Below, piece by piece: positions 1-6,834 of a DNA stretch of 40,724 nt. This DNA is from Candidatus Atribacteria bacterium (lineage in GTDB: Bacteria; Atribacterota; Atribacteria; Atribacterales; Caldatribacteriaceae): NCBI GenBank assembly GCA_029549715.1, contig JAKPIQ010000136.1, forward strand, positions 1 to 40,724, given 5' to 3'. A program made the translations under genes and the position numbers. Positions within the stretch are counted from its first letter, which is position 1. Each line of letters opens with the position of its first letter. The notes beneath the pieces were generated by a model, which was not told the DNA's origin, ran no database searches, and saw only the letters and a list, made by a program, of their open reading frames with translations.

Positions 1-158
1 CAGTTCAAGTTCTGAATGGTAGCAATAAAAAACTTTACAGAAACTGCGCAAAACCAGGACAGCCAGCCCAACAAATATATATTGGAACTAACTCTGGTAC
101 GTCTATTCCAAAACAGAATAGGCAGAATTCCAGCTATAAAATAAGCTGCGGGAAGCAT
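1..158 (-). CDS. N-terminal part of a membrane protein, possibly YhfC-like (partial)
   Basis: A minus-strand reading frame open to the window edge, with 52 codons visible from an ATG at 158. It has two hydrophobic segments (about residues 3-16 and 28-48) separated by a basic turn (WNRRTR), as expected of a polytopic membrane protein. The pattern, including a Gly-x-x-x-Trp followed by a Val-Lys-Phe in the second helix, resembles the start of YhfC-family putative intramembrane metalloproteases (PF10086), but the diagnostic zinc motif would lie outside the window. The frame stays open upstream of this ATG, and a good AGGAGG lies about 27 bases before it, so the start is uncertain and the gene may be damaged. 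The function is a weak guess. Confidence 0.35.
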   Translation of the reverse strand, partial: MLPAAYFIAGILPILFWNRRTRVSSNIYLLGWLSWFCAVSVKFFIATIQNLN

Positions 159-365
159 AAGGTATATGGCTTGTACAGGTAGCCACCTCCTTTTTATCCT
201 TGTTTTGTTCCCTCTGAAACTGATAGCTAAAACGACGCCTCGCCTTATTGTACTACTTCTTCAACGATATTGCCGCCGCTATACCTGCTTTAGCAAAATT
301 AAATTGCCTCATCTGTTAACCTATCCCGGGCAAGACTAAACATACCCTGTCAAGCAATATTTTCA

Positions 366-524
366 CTATCTTCTACCACTCTGGCGATTATACTCCCAGA
401 TTGCTAAGTCCACCTCTTGAGGTAACCATCCCAGCTCAACAGCAAGTTCGTAATCCTTATTCTCGTGCAAGATATTAAAAGAGTCTGTCAAGTTTTTAGC
501 CGAAAATATTTGAGTGGCTCTCAT
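366..524 (-). CDS. Small ORF, 52 aa, unknown function
   Basis: ATG at 524 is preceded by a strong ribosome-binding site (GGGAGGAG with a 4-base gap), and the frame runs 52 codons to TAG. The predicted product begins MRATQIFSAKNLTDSFNI and is acidic in the middle (ENKDYELAVE), with no membrane segment, Cys pair or recognisable domain. It lies in the decayed left region between a transposase-like fragment and the membrane-protein start, so it may be an accessory small protein or a remnant that kept its ribosome-binding site. I do not recognise the family. Confidence 0.4.
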   Translation of the reverse strand: MRATQIFSAKNLTDSFNILHENKDYELAVELGWLPQEVDLAIWEYNRQSGRR

Positions 525-607
525 CAAACTCCTCCCTTATACTACTAGCAGGGCAGCTTCCGTATTTTCTTCCTCTGCTACCTCCATATTCTTGACTACC
601 TCTAGAA

Positions 608-739
608 TCAAAGCATATCTCTTAGCTCTCCTGATAGCTCCTCTCTTTCTATGTATATAATTGTTTCTACTATCATTCTGCCTAATTCCTTCATCAAGAT
701 ATCAAATCCCTGTTTATCAGTTGCCAGTATCCGGTACAT
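608..739 (-). pseudogene. Fragment resembling the N-terminus of an IS256-type transposase
   Basis: A 43-codon frame reads MYRILATDKQGFDILMKELG and then a helix ending IYIEREELSG. This resembles the N-terminal region of a variant IS256-type transposase (pattern TD-x-x-G-F/Y ... LG-x-M ... E-x-I ... EREELAG). The frame continues upstream with plausible coding sequence but is broken by a TAG at 764-766. It ends at TGA 608-610, after which a plausible continuation (AKRYALILEVVKN) appears in another frame and stops at 537-539. No catalytic DDE region and no terminal inverted repeats could be assigned. Read as a decayed transposase remnant; the family call is from memory of the motif and is tentative. 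Confidence 0.35.
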
Positions 740-1050
740 CTGATCTACGATCTCTTCTTTTCCCTACAGTGCCTTTTTCACCCTCCTATTGACTTGTTCT
801 TCTTCTTGGCGTTTTCCTTAATAGTGGCTCTTTTCTTAAGTGCTTTTTTTCTCTATTCGCGGATTATCCCACGAGAAGCCACTCTTTTCAATTTCAACTA
901 AAAATAGCATAGCTTTAACAAAGTTCCAGGAATAAAACACTTCTTGCACCTTTTATCCTCAAATAATCCTCCATAGTAGACGCCTCAGCAGCTTCTTGGT
1001 TTCTACTGTTACCCTCTACGCCCTCCTCGCTCTTTTCCTCACAATGCCGC

Positions 1051-1427
1051 TCACTGGCGCAGCTTTCTCATGCTCTCCGCTTTTAAGTCTTCTCCGGTTA
1101 GCGCTAAATATCTTTTAGCCATATTTAAATCAGTGTGCCCAAGAGTGCGCTGTAAGGTAAAGACATTGCCACCATTGCGCAAATATAGGAGAGCGAAAGA
1201 ATGGCGTAAATCGTAAGGAGTTATTTTATAGCCAATTTTGCAAGAGTATTCATTAAGCCTGCGGCTAAAAGAAGCTGTAGAAAGCTCTTTTCCTTCAAAG
1301 CTACAAAAGACAGTAGCATCTCGTCACTCAAGCGGTTGTAGAGAGATTCAGCTTTCTTTCCAAAAAGAAATAACCCTAAAAGGTTTTCTCGGCTGTCAGA
1401 TTGAGGAAGTTTTACTACTTTCCCCAT
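1051..1427 (-). pseudogene. Tyrosine recombinase (integrase) remnant, internally deleted and frameshifted
   Basis: The last ~80 codons (from about 1315 down to TGA at 1051-1053) read as the C-terminal catalytic end of a phage/XerC-type integrase: TPYDLRHSFA carries the HxxR-type Arg and His region (here LRH), then QRTLGHTDLNMAKRY contains the conserved G-H and the catalytic Tyr. Upstream in another frame, from ATG 1427, a short N-terminal-like piece reads MGKVVKLPQSDSRENLLG, then FLFGKKAE. The two pieces meet in different frames near 1320, and about 200 residues of a normal integrase are absent. So both ends survive around an internal deletion plus a frameshift. It begins ~90 bases past the tRNA-Glu 3' end in the same orientation, as expected of an element integrated at a tRNA. 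It cannot encode an active enzyme. Confidence 0.75.
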
Positions 1428-1518
1428 AAAAAACACCTCTCTGGAAGTCAATTTATAGTCGTCGGACTCGTGATTTTAGAGAAAGTGGAGAAGTTACAGA
1501 AATGGCTCTACAGGCTTT

Positions 1519-1593
1519 TGGTGGCCCAACGGGGAATTGAACCCCGGCTTGCGGATTGAGAGCCCGCCGAACTAACCACTATTCGATTGGGCC
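1519..1593 (-). tRNA. tRNA-Glu (anticodon CUC)
   Basis: The minus strand folds as a full cloverleaf. The acceptor stem is GGCCCAA/TTGGGCC with discriminator A and an encoded CCA (1519-1521). The D arm is GAAT/GTTC with the GG of the D loop. The anticodon stem is GCGGG/TCCGC around loop CTCTCAA, giving anticodon CUC for the Glu codon GAG. The T arm is CGGGG/CCCCG around TTCAATT. It has its own consensus promoter and very little leader. An integrase remnant sits immediately downstream of its 3' end, so the 3' half probably served as an attachment site. Confidence 0.95.
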
Positions 1594-1601
1594 ACATGTT
1601 T

Positions 1602-1630
1602 ATTATATTTCCTGTAGAATGTACTGTCAA
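1602..1630 (-). promoter_or_regulatory. Consensus sigma-70-type promoter of tRNA-Glu
   Basis: On the minus strand TTGACA (1625-1630) and TATAAT (1602-1607) are both perfect consensus hexamers separated by exactly 17 bases (1608-1624). Transcription should begin within a base or two of the tRNA 5' end at 1593, leaving almost no leader. Confidence 0.85.
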
Positions 1631-1642
1631 TGTCCATTCTAC
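1614..1642. promoter_or_regulatory. 8-bp perfect inverted repeat bracketing the -35 box of tRNA-Glu
   Basis: GTAGAATG (1614-1621) and CATTCTAC (1635-1642) are perfect inverted repeats with a 13-base centre holding the whole TTGACA box. One arm lies in the promoter spacer and the other just upstream of -35. The position is that of an operator for a dimeric regulator, though an RNA or cruciform hairpin is also possible. The symmetry is seen directly; the role is inference. Confidence 0.5.
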
Positions 1643-1865
1643 ATTTCTCTCTAAAAGTTCCAAGTCCGATAGCCACAAATCACTTGCAAAAATAGGCGGG
1701 GTATTTATGGAAGAATAGTGAGACTCTCCCAACTCGATGACTGGAAAAATCTTTTACAGCCGTTCCTGTTTGAGGGGAAAGCATAAAGTAAAGCCACCCT
1801 CCGGGCTCCCTATTCCCAGAATAAAGCCCGTACTACTTCTTTTCTCAAGCAAGATATCTATATTT
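1643..1865. other. Non-coding stretch with an imperfect hairpin after rluD
   Basis: No supported gene. GGGCT (1803-1807) pairs with AGCCC (1825-1829) and TATTC (1811-1815) with GAATA (1819-1823), a bulged stem-loop about 36 bases past the rluD stop. On neither strand is it followed by a run of U, so it is not a standard intrinsic terminator, though it is the only candidate end structure for the long operon. GAGGG and CCCCTC further on could extend the folding. A 74-codon frame crossing this interval also covers the whole tRNA and is spurious. Confidence 0.3.
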
Positions 1866-2768
1866 TTATAAAATCATACTAATAAGATTTCTCAAGTCTT
1901 GAGGAAGAGAAGCAGCAAAGGAAACCCATTCCCCAGAGGGATGATAAAAAGAAAGAGTAAAAGCATGCAAGGCTGGACGAGAAAAAAATTCTCCTCCTCT
2001 TTTACTTCCATAAACTGTATCTCCCACTATAGGGTACCCCTGAGAGGCAAGATGAACCCGGATTTGGTGGGTTCTTCCTGTTTTAGGTTTTACCAGCAAC
2101 AGAGAAAGCTCTTCTCCTTCTTCCACCACCTCTATCTCAGTATAAGCTTCCCTACCTCCCCTTTTTCTGACCTCCATTCTACAAGGATTACGAGCACTTC
2201 TCCCCAGGGGAAGTTCGATAGTTCTTTCTCCTTTCCATCTTCCTTCTACCACCGCCAGATATTCCTTCTCTACCCGGCGAACCCTAAACTCTCCTATCAT
2301 ATGAAGGTAAGCCGGATCGGACTTTGCTACTACCATCACTCCAGAGGTATTTTTATCCAAGCGGTGAACAATGCCAGGCCGCAGAGGAAAACCATATTGA
2401 GAAAGAGAGATCTGGTAATAAAAAAGGGCATTGACTAAAGTTCCTCCCTCCCAAGGAGAAACAGGGTGGACAGTAACTCCAGCCCTTTTATTCACCACCA
2501 GGATATCTTTATCCTCATAAATCACATCTAAAGGTAAATTTTGAGGAGGAGGATGAGAAATGTCTTCCACCGGCCAGCAAATCTCCAGTATATCTCCAGG
2601 ACGCACTACTTTGCTGGCCTTAGTGATAGTTTCTCCATTCCATTTTATTTTTCCTTCTCTAATTAATTTAATTATCAGGGAGCGGGAAACTTCCGGAAAG
2701 TGGCGATGCAACCAAATATCTATCCGACAAAAAGCCGGCTCATAAACTTGAATTCTCTCTTTTTTCAT
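1866..2768 (-). CDS. rluD: RluA/RluD-family 23S rRNA pseudouridine synthase
   Basis: Isomerises uridines to pseudouridine in structured RNA, probably 23S rRNA. An N-terminal S4 RNA-binding domain (about residues 15-65, including IREGKIKWNG and KVVRPGD) is followed by the catalytic domain with the family signature HRLDKNTSG near residue 136, whose Asp is the nucleophile. TGRTHQIRVHL is the second conserved block. The length (~300 aa) is normal. I start at ATG 2768 rather than the TTG one codon earlier. It overlaps the end of lspA by 29 bases, the usual lspA-rluD pairing of Bacillota. It is the last gene before the tRNA, and the ribosome-binding site is weak, which suggests translational coupling. 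Which uridines it modifies (RluA, C or D type) cannot be read from the sequence. Confidence 0.9.
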   Translation of the reverse strand: MKKERIQVYEPAFCRIDIWLHRHFPEVSRSLIIKLIREGKIKWNGETITKASKVVRPGDILEICWPVEDISHPPPQNLPLDVIYEDKDILVVNKRAGVTVHPVSPWEGGTLVNALFYYQISLSQYGFPLRPGIVHRLDKNTSGVMVVAKSDPAYLHMIGEFRVRRVEKEYLAVVEGRWKGERTIELPLGRSARNPCRMEVRKRGGREAYTEIEVVEEGEELSLLLVKPKTGRTHQIRVHLASQGYPIVGDTVYGSKRGGEFFSRPALHAFTLSFYHPSGEWVSFAASLPQDLRNLISMIL

Positions 2769-3213
2769 CAAACCATAAACTCAAGAATATCAAAATAATT
2801 CCTGCTACAATGAAAACATCGGCCAGGTTAAAAGTAGCCCAAAAAGAAGGATCTACAAAGTCTATTACATATCCAAAACGCCAGCGATCTAAAAGATTGC
2901 CCCAGGCACCGGCCAAAAAAGGGGAAACCCCCCTAAGATAGGTGACCTTCCCAAAAAGCCAGAGAAACACAATAGTGATGAAGACAGTAATTAAAATAAG
3001 CCCCTCTTTATTTATTATTTTCCAACCAAAAGCGCTACCAAAATTATAGCGCAGAGTAAGGTTAAGAATTCCCGGAATGAGAATCAGTGAATCTTGAGTT
3101 AAATTTTTTATAGCCCATTGTTTGGTCAGTTGATCCGCAGCCAGACCTATGGCAAAAAACAGAGAAAACCAAAGCCATCTTATAGCTTTTTTCTCCTCAA
3201 ATCCAGAACTCAC
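2740..3213 (-). CDS. lspA: Lipoprotein signal peptidase (signal peptidase II)
   Basis: Membrane aspartyl protease that removes signal peptides from diacylglyceryl-modified prolipoproteins. Four hydrophobic segments are visible. Family motifs appear in order: AADQLTKQWA (first conserved Asp region), YNFGSAFGW (the N-x-G-x-A-F block), GNLLDRWRFGYVIDFVD with the first catalytic Asp, and FNLADVFIVAG with the second. 157 aa is typical. The start is GTG at 3213 behind GGGGGAACC. It follows divIVA by 11 bases and overlaps rluD. Its presence implies lipoproteins, hence an Lgt enzyme elsewhere in the genome. Confidence 0.93.
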   Translation of the reverse strand: MSSGFEEKKAIRWLWFSLFFAIGLAADQLTKQWAIKNLTQDSLILIPGILNLTLRYNFGSAFGWKIINKEGLILITVFITIVFLWLFGKVTYLRGVSPFLAGAWGNLLDRWRFGYVIDFVDPSFWATFNLADVFIVAGIILIFLSLWFDEKRENSSL

Positions 3214-3224
3214 GGTTCCCCCGC

Positions 3225-3779
3225 TTAAAAATCATCCTGAAAATCTCGGAAAGAAAAACGAGATATTTCTCCTCCCTCTTCTTCTTTGTTTTCTTCTTCC
3301 TCTTCTCCCGTCAGAGCTTTGGTATTCCAATCTTTCTCTTTCCATTCTAAACTATCCATAAAAGTTTGTAATAGAGATCTAAAACGAATCTGGAAAAGAC
3401 GATATTGCTCTAAAAGAGCCTGATGCTGCTTCTCTATTTCTTTTTTTCTCTCCAGAGCTTCTTCGATAATTTTTTGTGCTCTAATTTCTGCCTCTTTTAA
3501 AACCATCTGCGACTCTTTTTTGACTATTTCTCTCTCTACTTCTGCTTGCTTTTCCCATTTTCTCATCCGATCCTCCATCTTTACTAATTCTTCTTCTTTC
3601 TCTCCCAGCATTTGCCTAAGCTCCCGGTTCTCCCGCAAAATTTTTTCTCTTTCTGCTATCATGCCCTCCAGTTGAGAAGCCAATTCTTCCAAAAATTCTC
3701 GCACCTCATATTCATTATAGCCCCGCAAGGAGCGATTAAAATCTATTTCCCGCACATCTTCCGGTCTCCACCAAGTCAT
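3225..3779 (-). CDS. divIVA: DivIVA-family cell division and polarity coiled-coil protein
   Basis: The N-terminal ~60 residues match the DivIVA/GpsB membrane-binding domain: RPEDVREIDFNRSLRGYNEY then EVREFLEELA, with the RGY-x-x-x-EV-x-x-FL core. It is followed by a long Glu/Lys-rich coiled coil (about residues 35-150) and an acidic Gly/Glu tail. Family members bind curved membrane and recruit division or wall proteins at septa and poles. ATG 3779 has an ideal AAGGAGG seven bases upstream. Its place between proC and lspA, downstream of ftsZ, mirrors the Bacillota division region, although the sepF, ylmG and ylmH genes usually seen nearby are missing. Confidence 0.88.
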   Translation of the reverse strand: MTWWRPEDVREIDFNRSLRGYNEYEVREFLEELASQLEGMIAEREKILRENRELRQMLGEKEEELVKMEDRMRKWEKQAEVEREIVKKESQMVLKEAEIRAQKIIEEALERKKEIEKQHQALLEQYRLFQIRFRSLLQTFMDSLEWKEKDWNTKALTGEEEEENKEEEGGEISRFSFRDFQDDF

Positions 3780-3791
3780 CTCACTTCCTCC

Positions 3792-4586
3792 TTACTTCCC
3801 TACATTCTTAGCTCTCTTGTACGCTTCCTCCACTGCCTCCATCACCAATCCCCTAAAGGCTCCCTCCTCCAGTTTCTTTATACCAGAAATAGTAGTACCT
3901 CCCGGAGAAGCCACCCAATTTTTTAGCTGAGCCGGGTGCATACCTCGAGCTTTTAAGAGAGATGCCCCACCTGCTACCGTTTGAACAGACACTTTCAGGC
4001 TCTTCTCCCAGGGAATACCTATCTTTACTCCTCCGTCAGCCAAAGCCTCTATAAAAAGAGCTACAAAACCTGGACCACTACCGCTGAGAGCAGTAAAAAG
4101 GTCTAATTCTTCCTCTTGCGCTTCAAAAACCCACCCCAAGGAAGAAAGGAGAAAAAGGAGATCCTCTCGTTCTTCAACTTTTACCCTCGGCGAAAAACAT
4201 ACTGGAACCACACCTTCTCCCACTTCTACACATAAATTGGGCATAACTCGCACTATTGCTCCCTGAGGAGCAAATTCTTCCAAATCTTGGATTTTTGCTC
4301 CCGCCACTGTTGATATAAAAACCGCCGGAGATAAATCGCGGAGAGAAAGAAGAGCCTCTCTCACATCCCCAGGTTTTACAGCTAAAAATATAAAACGAGG
4401 AGCTTCTAAATTACTCAAATCTTCTACCCATTCCAGACCCAAAGAAGAAGCAAGACTTTTTGCTTTTTCTAACACCTGGTCGAAGAGAAAAAACCGAAAC
4501 TTTTTATGCCAATTGTCTCGACACAAACCCCGAACCAGAGCACTTCCCATGTTCCCACAACCGACAAAAAGCATACTGTCTTCCAC
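3792..4586 (-). CDS. proC: Pyrroline-5-carboxylate reductase (proline biosynthesis)
   Basis: Catalyses the last step of proline synthesis, NAD(P)H-dependent reduction of 1-pyrroline-5-carboxylate. An N-terminal Rossmann motif FVGCGNMGSA is followed by FIFLAVKPGDV, the SGSGPGFVALFIEAL block and the C-terminal signature running from MHPAQLKNWV to GGTTISGIKKLE. About 264 aa is standard. I choose GTG 4586 because AGGAG lies eight bases upstream and it falls one base after the yggS stop. Longer TTG (4607) and shorter ATG (4574) starts are possible. A biosynthetic gene inside a division cluster is somewhat out of place, though yggS-proC pairs are known widely (E. coli yggS-yggT is next to proC-like yggR neighbours). 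Confidence 0.92.
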   Translation of the reverse strand: MEDSMLFVGCGNMGSALVRGLCRDNWHKKFRFFLFDQVLEKAKSLASSLGLEWVEDLSNLEAPRFIFLAVKPGDVREALLSLRDLSPAVFISTVAGAKIQDLEEFAPQGAIVRVMPNLCVEVGEGVVPVCFSPRVKVEEREDLLFLLSSLGWVFEAQEEELDLFTALSGSGPGFVALFIEALADGGVKIGIPWEKSLKVSVQTVAGGASLLKARGMHPAQLKNWVASPGGTTISGIKKLEEGAFRGLVMEAVEEAYKRAKNVGK

Positions 4587-4587
4587 T

Positions 4588-5325
4588 TCATTCACTCCTC
4601 TCTCCAAATATGGCTCGACCTAAACGTAGTATAGTAGCTCCTTCTAAAATAGCCCATGGAAAGTCATCGCTCATCCCCATAGATAACTCCTGAAAACTGG
4701 TAATCTGGGGCATTTCGCGATTCACTTCTTCTTTAAGTTCTCGTAGACGGGAGAAAATCTCCCTTACTTCTTGTTCTTCTCCTCCAACAGGACCAATAGT
4801 CATAAGACCTCTCAGTTCTAAATGAGAAAGCTGAGCAACATGATAAACCAAAGATAACAATTCTTCTTCCCTCACTCCTCCTTGAGTTTCTCGACCGGTA
4901 AGATTAACCTGAATCAAAACCGGAAATTTTTTATTTAAATCCCTTGCTCTTTTTTCCAGCTCCTCTCCTTTATCTATACTATCTAAAGAATGAAGACACT
5001 GGAAAAATTTTACCACTTTTTTCGCTTTATTTCTCTGCAATCGACCCACAAAGTGCCATTCTACTTCTTCAGGTAAAAGAGGCATCTTCTTCAGCGCTTC
5101 TTGAACCCTATTTTCTCCCAGAGAAACCAAGCCCAGGGAAATCGCATCTTCAATTTTACTTATTTCTACTCCTTTGGTTACTGCTACTACTTTTATATCT
5201 TCGGGCTTTCTCCTTGCTTTCTGAGAAAAAAGGACTATCTTTTCTTTAACTATTTCCCAATTTTCCCCTACCCCATATCCACCACCTGCCAGGGTTTTAC
5301 TTCTCCCCAGGGGGAGCGTATCCAT
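4588..5325 (-). CDS. yggS: YggS/PLPBP-family pyridoxal phosphate homeostasis protein
   Basis: A PLP-binding alanine-racemase-fold protein without known catalysis, involved in vitamin B6 and amino-acid homeostasis. The PLP lysine lies in VVAVTKGVEI (Lys about 51). LGENRVQEA, WHFVGRLQRNKAKKV, VLIQVNLTGRETQGG and the C-terminal signature SMGMSDDFPWAI are all present. The start is uncertain: ATG 5325 overlaps the preceding radical SAM gene by 58 bases and adds ~17 residues before the point where relatives begin (around GENWEIVKEK), yet no normal start codon lies closer. A CTG at L12 behind GGGGAG is an alternative. Its place in the ftsZ-divIVA interval matches ylmE of Bacillota. Confidence 0.9.
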   Translation of the reverse strand: MDTLPLGRSKTLAGGGYGVGENWEIVKEKIVLFSQKARRKPEDIKVVAVTKGVEISKIEDAISLGLVSLGENRVQEALKKMPLLPEEVEWHFVGRLQRNKAKKVVKFFQCLHSLDSIDKGEELEKRARDLNKKFPVLIQVNLTGRETQGGVREEELLSLVYHVAQLSHLELRGLMTIGPVGGEEQEVREIFSRLRELKEEVNREMPQITSFQELSMGMSDDFPWAILEGATILRLGRAIFGERSE

Positions 5326-6830
5326 TCTTCATCTCTATTTAACTCCCCCAATAAATCTCGCCAGGCCCTCCGCGACCAGGGGTGAGGATGAAACAATAAC
5401 TGAGGAACTTTTTCTCCTATCAGCCGATCTCCCCGAGCAAGAAGTAATTGAATCCAAGCCAAGCGAGGACTTTCTCCAGAAAAGGGAACATTCAATTTAA
5501 TTAATCCTCTTTCCCAGATTCTTTTTTCTCTCTTCCAATCCCGAAGAGAAGGAGTCTTCCAGTCGGCAAGAGGAGTATGAGGCTTGGGCACCAGAAAACT
5601 ATAAGAAACTAAAATTCTCTGGGGATTCTTTATCCGAGCAATCAACTTTGACAAAAATTCCAAATCCTCTTCTACTCCTCCCCCTGGTTTACCTAACATA
5701 AAATAGAGTTTCACCCTTTTTATCCCTCTCTCCAGGAGTTCTTCTATCAGCTCTATCCATTCCTGGTTAGAAAGCCCTTTCCCCAGCTTACTTCGAGCAG
5801 AAAAGCTTCCACTTTCTGGAGCAAGGGTCAAGGTTTCTATCCCTCCTTGCGAAAGCAAATCCCACAGCCACTCTTTCTCCACTAAGGAAACAGCAGGAAG
5901 AGAAGAAAGAGTAAATTTTTTACCTCTGCAGAGCAGATATCTCAGTATCTCCCCCACAGCGGGATGAGATAGTAAATCTACTCCCACCAGGCCTACCTTG
6001 GGAGACCAGGGGGAAACATGGTCAATCATTTTCTCTACCAATTCTAAAGACCTGTTGCGTAAAGGATGGTATATATTTCTACCAGCACAGAAAGAACAAT
6101 GATATCTGCAACCCCTGCTTACCTCTACCAGAGAGGCACCCTGAAAATAAGAAAAAGGGGTATAAATAAAAGTGCGAGTTTCAAACTTCTCTATATCAAC
6201 CCACTGTCTTTGTACTGGAAAAGAGAACTCTTTTTCTTTTTCAAAGCCTTGGAGCTCACCTTTGTGATAAATAGGATGAACTCCACTCGGGACATATACT
6301 CCGGGAACTTCTCCCAGAATCTTCTTCATCTCTTCCCTGTTTTTGTCCCTCTCTGCTCCTTCCCTCCACAAGGCAAGAATCAGAGGAAAAATTTCTTCTG
6401 CTTCTCCTATCACTATAAAATCCATAAATGGAGCAATGATTTCTGGATTGAGAGTAGCAGCAGGTCCACCACTTATCACCCAAGGATCTTTCTCTTTTCT
6501 ATCCCGGGAAAAAAGAGGGATCCCCCCTTCTTGCAATAAACATAGAAGGTTAAGAATGTCTAATTCGAAAGAAAAGTGAAACCCTATGACATCAAAAGAA
6601 TTAAGAGGCAAACCACTTTCCAGTGACCGCGGTCCTCGGTCACAGAAAAACCTCTCTCCTCGCCACTCGGGGGCTTCAAAAAGGAGGCGGATGATAGATT
6701 GATAGCCTAGGTTGGCCATCCCCAAAGAATAGTCTCCCGGGAAGCAAAGGGCAAACAGAAACTTACCCACTTTAGTGGAAAGGAAAATTCCCTGCTCTTC
6801 CTTTCCGTAAACTTTTATACCTTCGGCCAT
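5268..6830 (-). CDS. Radical SAM protein with B12-binding-like N-terminus (TIGR03960-like)
   Basis: The radical SAM cluster motif CRYHCSFC (Cys 241, 245, 248) follows VEVSRG, so it binds a [4Fe-4S] cluster and S-adenosylmethionine. The N-terminal ~160 residues (FPGDYSLGMANLGYQSI, then FDVIGFHFSFE and WVISGGPAATLNPE) have the B12-binding-like fold seen in the uncharacterised family TIGR03960 and related B12-type radical SAM proteins. No DUF2344 partner is fused or adjacent, unlike the common Bacillota arrangement. It starts four bases after ftsZ at ATG 6830 with a poor ribosome-binding site, suggesting coupling. The substrate is unknown; the 520-aa length and position between ftsZ and yggS give no direct clue. 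Confidence 0.8.
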   Translation of the reverse strand: MAEGIKVYGKEEQGIFLSTKVGKFLFALCFPGDYSLGMANLGYQSIIRLLFEAPEWRGERFFCDRGPRSLESGLPLNSFDVIGFHFSFELDILNLLCLLQEGGIPLFSRDRKEKDPWVISGGPAATLNPEIIAPFMDFIVIGEAEEIFPLILALWREGAERDKNREEMKKILGEVPGVYVPSGVHPIYHKGELQGFEKEKEFSFPVQRQWVDIEKFETRTFIYTPFSYFQGASLVEVSRGCRYHCSFCAGRNIYHPLRNRSLELVEKMIDHVSPWSPKVGLVGVDLLSHPAVGEILRYLLCRGKKFTLSSLPAVSLVEKEWLWDLLSQGGIETLTLAPESGSFSARSKLGKGLSNQEWIELIEELLERGIKRVKLYFMLGKPGGGVEEDLEFLSKLIARIKNPQRILVSYSFLVPKPHTPLADWKTPSLRDWKREKRIWERGLIKLNVPFSGESPRLAWIQLLLARGDRLIGEKVPQLLFHPHPWSRRAWRDLLGELNRDEEWIRSPWGEVKPWQVVDMG

Positions 6831-6834
6831 TAAC

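Noticed and set aside
60-75. Possible second copy of the tRNA-Glu 3' end (GCCCAAC)
   Set aside because: Only seven bases match, which is expected by chance in 1 kb; no attachment repeat is supported inside the window.
823-883. 7-bp inverted repeat AGTGGCT/AGCCACT, considered as IS ends or an attachment core
   Set aside because: Too short, no matching target duplication, and no transposase between the arms.
1508-1732. 74-codon minus-strand ORF over the tRNA
   Set aside because: It reads straight through the tRNA-Glu gene and its promoter, so it cannot be a real coding sequence.
1720-1830. Riboswitch-like pattern on the plus strand (AAAGCC and CCGGGC blocks)
   Set aside because: It lacks the conserved core of any class I can recall, and no plus-strand gene follows.
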